This document shows positions 53,986 to 61,981 of a DNA stretch of 64,000 bases, piece by piece. The stretch's first letter is position 1. Every line of letters begins with the position of its first letter. The notes below the pieces were generated by a model that saw only the letters and a program-made list of their open reading frames with translations, was not told the DNA's origin and made no database searches. The stretch covers positions 24,691 to 88,690 of the forward strand of contig DVDU01000211.1 in assembly GCA_015296065.1 (NCBI GenBank). Direction: 5' to 3'. A program made the position numbers and the translations under genes. The stretch is from Oscillatoriaceae cyanobacterium M33_DOE_052 (GTDB lineage: Bacteria; Cyanobacteriota; Cyanobacteriia; Cyanobacteriales; Laspinemataceae).

Positions 53986-55455
53986 ATGATGTCATTAGTT
54001 ATGAATACAGAACAACTCGCTCTCAAGTTAGAAATCAGACAGTTAAGAGCAGAATTGACGGCCAGTGAAAATCGATTTAGAAATGCGATGGCCAAACTGG
54101 GGGAGGGCGTAATTATTATCGATGCTAAAGGAATTGTCCGGTTTGTCAATACGGCGGCAGAATGCTTGTTCAAGTCAAAAGCAGCGGAAATCGTGGGCAA
54201 AGAAATCTTTGGCACAAGGGTGTTTGAGATGAAATCTGGTGGTTTTCACACAGACCTGATTAAGCAAATGGAAGCGCCAAACGGCGAAGGGACGCGGGTG
54301 GTGGAAACTCTGGTGGAAATTATCCGGCAGGAGGTGGAGGACGCGATCGCCCAGATGCGGGTAGTAGAAACGGAATGGGAAGGCGAACCCGCCTATATTG
54401 CCAGCTTCCGGGACATCACCGAACGCCAAAAAGCCTTCAACGCTTTGCAGGTAAGGGAAGTGCAATTGCGAGAAAAAACTGAGCAACTAGAAGCCACAGT
54501 CCAAAAACTGAAAGAAACCCAAGCGCAACTAATCCAAACCGAAAAAATGTCCAGCCTGGGGATGCTGGTGGCTGGAGTTGCTCACGAAATTAATAACCCG
54601 GTAAACTTTATCTACGGGAACATCAACCACGCCCATCAGTACACCCAAGACTTGCTGGAATTATTGGAATTGTATCAAGAACATTATCCCGAGCCCGTCC
54701 CGGATATTCAAACGGCGATGGAGGAAATCGAAATCGACTATATTAAGGAAGATTTGGGGAAGTTGTTTTCTTCGATGACGATGGGAACGGAGCGGATCCG
54801 CAATATCGTGGTGTCCCTGCGCAACTTTTCCCGCCTGGACGAAGCCGACATGAAGCGGGTAGATATTCATGCGGGAATTGACAGCACTCTACAGATTTTG
54901 CAAAGCCGCTTGAATGGGAAAGGGGCTGCTCGCGATATTCAACTGATTAAAGAATACGGTGATGTGCCACCGGTGGAATGCTACGCGGGGCAGCTTAACC
55001 AAGTGTTTATGAATATTTTAAGCAATGCTATTGATGCCATTGATTCCTTGGCTCCCGCCTCCTTCTCGGAACATAACGCGGAAATGGGCAGCGGTGAACT
55101 AGAGCAAAGGGTGATCAGGATTAGAACTTTCTCCGATCGCACCGACACTGTCACCATCCGCATCGCCGACAGTGGCCCAGGAATGACTGACGAAGTGCGC
55201 CAGCGGGTGTTTGACCCCTTCTTTACCACCAAACCCGTAGGGAAGGGTACAGGTTTAGGTTTGTCGATTTCCTATCAGATTGTCGTAGAAAAGCACGGCG
55301 GTCAATTGCAATGCTACTCTGTACCTCATCAGGGAACCGAGTTTGTGATTGAAATTCCCTTGCACCAAAACGCCAAAAAAAACTCTATACTCCCTTTTGC
55401 CAGCCAGGAGGGATGGCCCCAACCCCATGCCCTAGCCCATATTAAAGTATCTTGA
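53986..55455 (+). CDS. PAS sensor histidine kinase
   Basis: The 489-residue protein begins MMSLVMNTEQLALKLEIRQL with AAAGGG upstream. It has a short coiled coil, a PAS domain (about 22-150; GVIIIDAKGIVRFVNTAAEC), a second coiled coil (about 155-185), and a kinase core with the H-box VAHEINNPVNF near 205, N-box NQVFMNILSNAIDAI, and IADSGPGMT and GKGTGLGLSI. There is no membrane segment. The core closely matches that of the kinase at 49048-52350, so these are paralogues. There is no adjacent response regulator. Confidence 0.94.
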   Translation: MMSLVMNTEQLALKLEIRQLRAELTASENRFRNAMAKLGEGVIIIDAKGIVRFVNTAAECLFKSKAAEIVGKEIFGTRVFEMKSGGFHTDLIKQMEAPNGEGTRVVETLVEIIRQEVEDAIAQMRVVETEWEGEPAYIASFRDITERQKAFNALQVREVQLREKTEQLEATVQKLKETQAQLIQTEKMSSLGMLVAGVAHEINNPVNFIYGNINHAHQYTQDLLELLELYQEHYPEPVPDIQTAMEEIEIDYIKEDLGKLFSSMTMGTERIRNIVVSLRNFSRLDEADMKRVDIHAGIDSTLQILQSRLNGKGAARDIQLIKEYGDVPPVECYAGQLNQVFMNILSNAIDAIDSLAPASFSEHNAEMGSGELEQRVIRIRTFSDRTDTVTIRIADSGPGMTDEVRQRVFDPFFTTKPVGKGTGLGLSISYQIVVEKHGGQLQCYSVPHQGTEFVIEIPLHQNAKKNSILPFASQEGWPQPHALAHIKVS

Positions 55456-55545
55456 AGCCCTACAGGGTTCTGGTTTTGGCTTTAGCCCTCCGGGTTCGTA
55501 GCTGGGCCTACAGAAACCCGGTTTTTCCTTCACTCGGTTTCTGCT

Positions 55546-56034
55546 TCACTCGATGTTAAACTGGGCTGTAAGTGCCACGGCGAGGGCATCAGCGGCATCG
55601 TCTGGCTGGGGAATTTGACTCAAATTCAGTTCCCTAGCGGTGCATAACTGCACTTCTTGTTTGTCGGCGTTGCCATAGCCAGTGAGAGCCTGTTTGATTT
55701 GCGCTGGGGTGTATTCTACTATTGGCAGTTTGTGCTGGGCGAGAACTAAGAGCAACACTCCCCTAGCTTGGGCGACTAAAATCGTGTTCGCCATGCGATA
55801 AAAAAATAGCTTTTCTACGGCTACAAGGTCGGGTTTGATTTGGTCGAGTAAGGTGTGCAAGTCGTCGTAAATCGTGCAGAGTCGATCGCCCATCTCCTCA
55901 GAGGCTGGGGTTTGGATCACCCCAAAATCCACCGCCGATGGTTGTTCGCTGTTTTTACCCTTCGATGGGACCAAGATTGCCCCAAACCCCAGAGTCGCTA
56001 ATCCTGGATCTAATCCTAAAATCACTTTAGTCAT
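55546..56034 (-). CDS. ruvC: Crossover junction endodeoxyribonuclease
   Basis: The 162-residue protein has [14 protein letters not shown] with the first catalytic Asp, [14 protein letters not shown] with the second acidic site, and [13 protein letters not shown] with the terminal DxxDA. Length and motifs fit RuvC, which cuts Holliday junctions. It is downstream of chlI on the same strand, with repeats between. Confidence 0.95.
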   Translation of the reverse strand: MTKVILGLDPGLATLGFGAILVPSKGKNSEQPSAVDFGVIQTPASEEMGDRLCTIYDDLHTLLDQIKPDLVAVEKLFFYRMANTILVAQARGVLLLVLAQHKLPIVEYTPAQIKQALTGYGNADKQEVQLCTARELNLSQIPQPDDAADALAVALTAQFNIE

Positions 56035-56044
56035 TTGGTCTGTA

Positions 56045-56112
56045 AGAAACCGGGTTTCTGCGACAATCTAGGCTTCATCCCAAGGACTTGGTTAAGAAAC
56101 CCGGTTTCTCCT
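56045..56112. repeat. Two GAAACC(C/G)GGTTTC palindromes between chlI and ruvC
   Basis: AAGAAACCGGGTTTCTG near 56045-56060 and AAGAAACCCGGTTTCTCC near 56094-56111, facing each other, make up most of the 85-nt spacer. Confidence 0.8.
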
Positions 56113-56119
56113 CCAAATT

Positions 56120-57208
56120 TTAGGCTTCTGGGATTTCCACGCCGAAAACGCGCCCGAAGACTTTTTGCACTTTGTAACCGCTGTCTATAGATTCCAGGGG
56201 GTCTTTGCGGAGACGGTGACGCAAGCAGAGGGTAATTGTCCGCCGGATGTCTTCTACTGTTACCTCTGTGCGTCCTTCCAAAGCGCAGATGGCCTTGGCG
56301 GCACGGTTGGTAACAAGGTCCCCGCGCAACCCATCTACATCCAGCTCGGAGCAAACCTGAGAAATTTGCACCCGCATATCGTAATCGATGGTAACAAGAG
56401 GTAGCAGGGTTTGCGCCGCTACTAACCGCTGTTGCAATTCTTGCTGAGCGAGTACGTGTTGTTCCAAGTAAGCCAAGGGATTTTGGTCGAAGGCGGAGCG
56501 CTCCTCCACGATTTCCACCCGCAGTTTCGGCTCTTTCACGGTGCGAATTTCGGCGTGCATCCCGAAGCGATCGAGCAGTTGGGGACGCAGTTCTCCCTCT
56601 TCCGGGTTGCCAGAACCGACCAAAACGAAGCGAGCTGGGTGGCGGATAGAAATGCCTTCCCGTTCTACGGTGTTCCACCCAGAGGCGGCGGCGTCTAACA
56701 GCACATCTACCAGGTGGTCGTCTAAGAGGTTGACTTCATCCACATAGAGGATACCCCGGTTGGCTTTGGCGAGCAATCCGGGTTCAAAGGCTTTGACGCC
56801 TTCTGAGAGGGCTTTTTCTATGTCAATGGTGCCGCATACTCGGTCTTCCGTGGCGCCCAAGGGTAAATCTACCATTATCACTTTTTTGGCGATGACTGGC
56901 AGTGTTTCCCCCACACTGAGGCGAGAGCGGACCTCCTCGCTCATCATTTCCGGGTCGCTGGGATGACTATTGAAGGGGTCATCCGCCACCACTTCGATTT
57001 CTGGGAGCAGGTCCGCCAAGGCTCTAATGGTGGTGGATTTGCCAGTGCCTCGATCGCCCATCACCATCACCCCGCCAATTTTGGGGTCGATCGCATTCAG
57101 CAGGAGCGCCAGCTTCATCTCCTCCTGACCCACAATAGCAGTGAAGGGAAACACAGCACGGCGGACGGTAGCGTTTACAGGCAAACTGGCTGGGGCAGCT
57201 AAACTCAC
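56120..57208 (-). CDS. chlI: Magnesium chelatase subunit I
   Basis: The 362-residue AAA+ protein has [20 protein letters not shown], Walker [10 protein letters not shown] near 51-59, Walker [11 protein letters not shown], and sensor-1 [16 protein letters not shown]. Length and the sequence throughout match ChlI/BchI, the ATPase of Mg-chelatase that drives Mg2+ insertion into protoporphyrin IX for chlorophyll. The first codon is GTG or ATG near 57208, before [20 protein letters not shown]. Confidence 0.97.
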   Translation of the reverse strand: MSLAAPASLPVNATVRRAVFPFTAIVGQEEMKLALLLNAIDPKIGGVMVMGDRGTGKSTTIRALADLLPEIEVVADDPFNSHPSDPEMMSEEVRSRLSVGETLPVIAKKVIMVDLPLGATEDRVCGTIDIEKALSEGVKAFEPGLLAKANRGILYVDEVNLLDDHLVDVLLDAAASGWNTVEREGISIRHPARFVLVGSGNPEEGELRPQLLDRFGMHAEIRTVKEPKLRVEIVEERSAFDQNPLAYLEQHVLAQQELQQRLVAAQTLLPLVTIDYDMRVQISQVCSELDVDGLRGDLVTNRAAKAICALEGRTEVTVEDIRRTITLCLRHRLRKDPLESIDSGYKVQKVFGRVFGVEIPEA

Positions 57209-57401
57209 GACTTTTCCTAAAATTCACAATAAGACTGACTCCTATTGTCCCACGCTCGGTGGCACTAGGAGCGATGATCGGGGAAAGAAACCTGGTAACT
57301 GTAGGGGTAATTTCGGGGCAATCCCCCTGTGGTTGCCCCCTCGGTCTCTAGTCCAGAAGGTTTCTGGGGCATTGGATTTGGGTGAGCTTTGAATTCACCC
57401 A

Positions 57402-59480
57402 TCAAGCGGAGACGATATAAGGAAAGTCGATCGCCTCCAGTTTCCCCGCATTCACCAAGGCTTGATAGACCATTACCGCCACTTCGGCGCGGGTAGCAGC
57501 GCGGGTGGGTTCCAGACGGTTGATGGTAGGATAGTTGACAATCAGACGATTTTGAGTTGCCGTGGCTACGGCATTTTTCCCATAGTCGGGGATAGATTTA
57601 TTATCAACGTATTTACTGATTAAATTGAGACTACCGCCAGATAAACCCAAACCGCTGACCAGAGAGAGAATCACTTGCAACCGCTGCAAGTTTTCATTAG
57701 GGCGGAAAGTGTTATCGGGAAAACCAGAGAGAATGAGCGCTTGATAGGCTTGTTGAATCGCACTATAACCCCAGAAGTTGGGGGAAAGGTCTTGAAAAGT
57801 CGCAGCAGGACGTTTGGCAGTGAGATTAAATGCTTTAACAATTAAAGCTGCATAGGCGGCGCGAGTCATAGTGGCGTCAGGTTTAAAAGTACCATCTTGG
57901 AAACCGCCGATAATTCCTTGGTTGTAGAGGCGGGTAATGAATGATTCTGCCCAATGCCCTTTAATATCGAGTAATTGCCCCAATGCGGGGAGGACAGCGC
58001 CAGTTTTGATGATATAGGGGGAGTCTATGGGGCTAAGTTTGTTGCGAGCGACTAAGGCTTGGTAGATGAAGGCGGAGGCTTCGGCGCGGGTGATGTCGCG
58101 CTGGGGTTCAATTTGGTTGGTTCGGGGATAGTTGATGAGAATTTGGTTTTGGATAGCGGCGGCGATTTCATCAGTGGCGTAGCTGGGGATTTGGGCTCGA
58201 TCGGCAAAAAATCCCAAATCGCTGAGGGTGCCCCCAGTGAGCCGCAAACCGCTAGCCAAAGAGACCAGCGCCTGCACCCGCGTCAAATTTTGATTGGGGC
58301 GGAAAGTATTATCAGGAAAACCGGTAATAAATCCCATCCGATATGCTTTAATAATCGCATCTTTGCCCCAAAAATTATCCGGCACATCGCTAAAATTAAT
58401 GGCGGTGCGGGTTAAATTTTCATTAAAGGCTTTAGCAATAATTGCCGCGTATTGCACCCTGGTCAGAGGATTATCTGGTTTAAAAGTTTTATCAGGAAAA
58501 CCGCTAATTAAAGCCTGATTCACCAAACCAGCAATAAAATCAGCCGCCCAATGTCCGGGAATATCCGTTAAATCCGCTGTGCCGATTGTGGATTTGGTGG
58601 GAGATATTTTCGCCTCGGTCAAATCCGTAACTTTAAACTCTACGGCGCCTTGAACTCGCGACTGATTAAGCTGATTTTCCACAGTCACGACGGTGGCGGT
58701 GGCGGTGTTCTGTAAATCGTATTGGCTATTATTGCGGAAAATATTGCCACCCGCTTCGGCGCTATTGCCTAATTCAGGTATGGCATTTTCCGTGACATTC
58801 AGGCCAATTTGGCTATTATTTTCTATCCAGTTATTTCTGAAGACGGGGCGGGCAAAGCCTGCCAGCATAATCCCGGTGCGGTTTTGGGTAAATCGGTTAT
58901 CCGTTATCAAAGGAGCGGCTTCGCCAGCGATATTGATACCAGTATTGCTTCTTTGGCATAAATTGCGCCGGATTTCGCCTTTGGCATTACCACTATAAAC
59001 AATGGCGTTGCCAGAGATGTCGGTAAAAGTATTATCGCTGATGATGGGTTTGGCACTGCCGCTCACCACCACGCCACCGAGGCTGTTGGCAAAAGTATTA
59101 TTAGCTAGGGTGGGGCTGGCGCCACTTTGGGGCGACACGATGACGGCGACACCAGTCCGAGTGGTGACGGTGACGCCGCGCAATTCGGCTTTATCCTCCA
59201 GGAGAAGCGCCACGTTTTGCGTTCCCAAGCCGGAGAGGGTCAACATGCCGCCGCCGGAAATTAAAATCCCGTAACCTTTGCTGGCTTCTAAACCGAGGAG
59301 TTTCACCCCCGAGGGCACTACTAGGGGGAAGATTTCGCCACTAGCATCGCTGTAGGTGCCCGGTGCTAGTTGAATAGAGGTGGGTGGGGGGGTTTTCAGC
59401 GCTCGGTTGATCGTTTTCAGAGGCGCTGCGGCAGTGCCCGGATTGGCGTCGTTGCCGGTTATGGGATTGACGTAAATCAT
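57402..59480 (-). CDS. DUF1565 beta-helix protein with six SLH-type repeats
   Basis: The ATG at 59480 (MIYVNPITGNDANPGTAAAP) begins the DUF1565 domain; upstream frame to 59642 is repeat-derived. The 692-residue protein has a right-handed beta-helix region (about 1-290, repeated NTF.N..GGVVVSG, ISDNTFTDI units), then SLH-like motifs in two sets of three (DIPGHWAADFI, GFPDKTFKPDNPLTRVQYAA, and DIKGHWAESFI, GFQDGTFKPDATMTRAAYAA). SLH domains anchor proteins to the cell wall or outer layers. No signal peptide is visible at the chosen start, nor in the longer frame. Confidence 0.9.
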   Translation of the reverse strand: MIYVNPITGNDANPGTAAAPLKTINRALKTPPPTSIQLAPGTYSDASGEIFPLVVPSGVKLLGLEASKGYGILISGGGMLTLSGLGTQNVALLLEDKAELRGVTVTTRTGVAVIVSPQSGASPTLANNTFANSLGGVVVSGSAKPIISDNTFTDISGNAIVYSGNAKGEIRRNLCQRSNTGINIAGEAAPLITDNRFTQNRTGIMLAGFARPVFRNNWIENNSQIGLNVTENAIPELGNSAEAGGNIFRNNSQYDLQNTATATVVTVENQLNQSRVQGAVEFKVTDLTEAKISPTKSTIGTADLTDIPGHWAADFIAGLVNQALISGFPDKTFKPDNPLTRVQYAAIIAKAFNENLTRTAINFSDVPDNFWGKDAIIKAYRMGFITGFPDNTFRPNQNLTRVQALVSLASGLRLTGGTLSDLGFFADRAQIPSYATDEIAAAIQNQILINYPRTNQIEPQRDITRAEASAFIYQALVARNKLSPIDSPYIIKTGAVLPALGQLLDIKGHWAESFITRLYNQGIIGGFQDGTFKPDATMTRAAYAALIVKAFNLTAKRPAATFQDLSPNFWGYSAIQQAYQALILSGFPDNTFRPNENLQRLQVILSLVSGLGLSGGSLNLISKYVDNKSIPDYGKNAVATATQNRLIVNYPTINRLEPTRAATRAEVAVMVYQALVNAGKLEAIDFPYIVSA

Positions 59481-59518
59481 AGTTATTCCCGGTGAAAGCG
59501 GCGGTGAATCAGGCACCT

Positions 59519-59568
59519 GTGGCCCCGGAGGGGCGCCAACGTAACTTTGGCCCCGGAGGGGCGCTAAC
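59519..59568. repeat. Two copies of GGCCCCGGAGGGGCG
   Basis: Direct copies at 59521-59540 and 59549-59568 (GGCCCCGGAGGGGCGCCAAC and GGCCCCGGAGGGGCGCTAAC), each itself palindromic (CCCCGGAGGGG), lie in the divergent spacer between the SLH gene and the ABC operon. Confidence 0.85.
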
Positions 59569-59679
59569 ACAACGTACCACGGGCGCTTGGAATTGGGGGA
59601 AATATTCGGGGCTTGGTAGTGATAATATACTGACACCGCCACAAATCAAGCGGAGACGATCGAACTTCAAAACAGCACT

Positions 59680-61095
59680 ATGGCAACAGGCGGCACGATC
59701 GAAGTAGAGCGGTTGAGCAAAAACTACGGTTCCACGCCAGCGATCGCAGATGTCAGCTTCAGCGTGGAAGCTGGGGAAATCATGGGATTTCTCGGTCCTA
59801 ATGGTGCAGGCAAGACCACAACCATGCGAATCTTAACTGGGTACTTACCAGCTACCAGCGGCAAAGCCACAGTAGCGGGGTATGAAGTGCATGCAGATTC
59901 GATGGCGGTAAGGCAGCGCATCGGTTATTTACCAGAGACGCCACCCCTGTATCCAGATATGACCGTAGAGGGATATTTGGATTTCGTGGCGCGGTTGAAG
60001 CTGGTAAGCCCGGGCGATCGACCCCGCCAAATCCGCGAAGCAATGGAGCGATGCCATATTTTGGATAAAAGCAAAGTATTGATTAGAAAGTTATCCAAAG
60101 GCTACCGCCAGCGGGTGGGTATCGCCCAGGCGATCGTCCATAACCCCAGCGTCATCATCCTAGACGAACCCACCAGCGGACTCGACCCCCGACAAATCAT
60201 CGAAGTCCGCAACCTAATCAAAAGCCTCGCTGGAGAACGCACCATCATCATCTCCACCCACATCCTGCCCGAAGTCACCATGACTTGTAACAAAGTGGCG
60301 ATTATCGATCGGGGTAAACTGGTGGCGGCTGACGCTCTGGGACACCTGATGAGTCAGTCCGCCGAGGCAGGTTATGAGCTAGACATAGAGGCACCAGAAA
60401 ACTCCGACTTGCCCCGCATCACAGAAATCATCCGTAACATCCCCGGAGTCAGCACCGTAGAATTAGTTACACCCGATGGGTTCGGCAGCATCAACCCTCT
60501 CCCCCATCACCACCTATTCCGGGTGAGCTGCACCCCCGATACTGAACCCACATCAGAAATTGTCGCCGCTCTAGCATCCAATGGCGTGCATCTGTCAGAA
60601 ATGCGCCGCACTAGAGCCAGTTTAGAAGATATATTTTTAAATCTCACCAACCACACAGAAACTGCACCCGATGTAACTGATGTTGCCCCTGCTGAAAGCG
60701 CAGTTGCGCTCGATCCACCAGTTACCACCCCATCAGAGGCACCCGATCGCACCACCACCGAGGCAGATCAATCCCCTGATGCTTCTGCTGTAGAGGTTTC
60801 TAGCCAGGAACCCCTACCAGCCGATCCACCAGTTACCACCCCATCAGAGGCAGCCGATCGCACCACCACCGAGGCAGATTCCTCCCCAACTCCAACTCGC
60901 CGCCGGTGGTGGTGGTTTTGGCCACGGCGAGATGGGGAGACTGCGAGAGGGGGAGACGAGGAGACGGGGAGACGGGGAGACGAGGAGACGGGGAGACGGG
61001 GAGACGAGGAGATGGTCCCCCAGTCCCCCAATCCCCCAGTCCCCCAGTCCCCCAGTCCCCCCGTGCCAGCAGAACCAGGAGAAGGAGATAAATAG
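59680..61095 (+). CDS. ABC transporter ATP-binding protein, GldA-like, with repeat-derived tail
   Basis: The 471-residue protein has a standard ATPase of about 310 residues: Walker A GPNGAGKTT at 38-46, signature LSKGYRQRVGIAQ, Walker B VIILDEPTSGLD, and H-loop ISTHI. The C-terminal 150 residues are not typical: a Thr/Pro-rich stretch in which PPVTTPSEA..DRTTTEAD occurs twice (114-bp period), then WWWFWPRR, then GDEETGRRGDEE and PQSPNPPVPQSP encoded by the G-rich dispersed repeat. It forms an operon with the permease (start directly after the stop) and the GldG-like gene. The substrate is unknown. Confidence 0.92.
   Translation: MATGGTIEVERLSKNYGSTPAIADVSFSVEAGEIMGFLGPNGAGKTTTMRILTGYLPATSGKATVAGYEVHADSMAVRQRIGYLPETPPLYPDMTVEGYLDFVARLKLVSPGDRPRQIREAMERCHILDKSKVLIRKLSKGYRQRVGIAQAIVHNPSVIILDEPTSGLDPRQIIEVRNLIKSLAGERTIIISTHILPEVTMTCNKVAIIDRGKLVAADALGHLMSQSAEAGYELDIEAPENSDLPRITEIIRNIPGVSTVELVTPDGFGSINPLPHHHLFRVSCTPDTEPTSEIVAALASNGVHLSEMRRTRASLEDIFLNLTNHTETAPDVTDVAPAESAVALDPPVTTPSEAPDRTTTEADQSPDASAVEVSSQEPLPADPPVTTPSEAADRTTTEADSSPTPTRRRWWWFWPRRDGETARGGDEETGRRGDEETGRRGDEEMVPQSPNPPVPQSPSPPVPAEPGEGDK
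60934..61062. repeat. G-rich dispersed repeat inside the ABC ATPase gene
   Basis: GGGGAGACGAGGAGACGGG units (60934-61008) followed by CCCCCAGTCCCCCAGT units (61017-61060) form an inverted pair within the coding sequence, in frame. Confidence 0.85.
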
Positions 61096-61929
61096 ATGCG
61101 GGTGATTATCGGAAATCTCGGGGCGATTTACCGCCGGGAGCTGCAAGGTTATTTTGTCTCCCCTTTTGCTTATATGGTGGCCACCATTTTCTGGCTCCTG
61201 TCGGGATTGTTTTTTGTTTTAATTTTACAAGGAACCATAGAACAATCCCAAGCCTGGGATATGCAGGCAGCAGAAATGGCGCAAATGGGACTGCAAGCAC
61301 CCCCGGTAGATGCTGCCTATGAATTTCTCAAAAACTTTTTAGGTGGGATGGGTTATTTATCCTTATTCATCCTACCTATTTTGTCGATGGGGCTTTATGC
61401 AGAGGAGCTAAAGCGGGGTACATTAGAATTGCTGGCAACTTCACCAATCACTAATTGGGCAGTAGCGGTGGGGAAATTGCTGGGAGTGGTGACGTTTTTT
61501 ACCGCGATGGTGATGCCGTTGCTGGGTTGCGAGGCGATCGTCTTTGCCTCTGTAAAACCGCCCATCCCACCGAGCGTCCCTCTCCTCGGACACGCCGGAT
61601 TGATTTTGCTCGCCGCTAGCGTCCTCTCCGTGGGGATGTTCATTTCCTCCCTCACCGAAAGCACCATTTTGGCAGCCATCCTCACCTTTGCCTTGATTAT
61701 ATTCCTGTCAGTTATAGAAATTCTCGGCAATTGGCTGGCGCAGCAACTCGGCACCCAGTGGCAATTGGTGGGAGAAGCTGTAGGGAATTTATCCCTACTC
61801 AAACACTACTATAACCTGGTCACAGGGATATTTGACAGCAGTAGTATCGTGATATTTGCCAGCTATATTATATTTGGCGTATTTCTCACCGCCGCATCTA
61901 TCGAACTCGTGCGTTTTGGCAGGTCTTAA
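61096..61929 (+). CDS. ABC transporter permease, GldF-like
   Basis: The 277-residue protein has six hydrophobic segments (for example YMVATIFWLLSGLFFVLILQ, LSLFILPILSMGLYAEELKR, ILTFALIIFLSVIEILGNWL). YAEELKRGTLELLATSPITN is characteristic of ABC-2 type permeases. It starts at the base after the ATPase stop. A GldG-like auxiliary protein follows, so the trio matches the GldA-F-G arrangement known from gliding bacteria, and seen also in bacteria that do not glide. Confidence 0.93.
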   Translation: MRVIIGNLGAIYRRELQGYFVSPFAYMVATIFWLLSGLFFVLILQGTIEQSQAWDMQAAEMAQMGLQAPPVDAAYEFLKNFLGGMGYLSLFILPILSMGLYAEELKRGTLELLATSPITNWAVAVGKLLGVVTFFTAMVMPLLGCEAIVFASVKPPIPPSVPLLGHAGLILLAASVLSVGMFISSLTESTILAAILTFALIIFLSVIEILGNWLAQQLGTQWQLVGEAVGNLSLLKHYYNLVTGIFDSSSIVIFASYIIFGVFLTAASIELVRFGRS

Positions 61930-61980
61930 ATAAAGCCCTACTACGAACCTCTAAGAGGGCTGAAGCCCTACTACGAACCT
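61930..61980. repeat. Two direct copies of the CGTAG palindrome inside the ABC operon
   Basis: AAAGCCCTACTACGAACCT (61933-61950) and GAAGCCCTACTACGAACCT (61962-61980) fill the whole spacer from the permease stop to the next ATG. Confidence 0.9.
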
Positions 61981-61981
61981 A

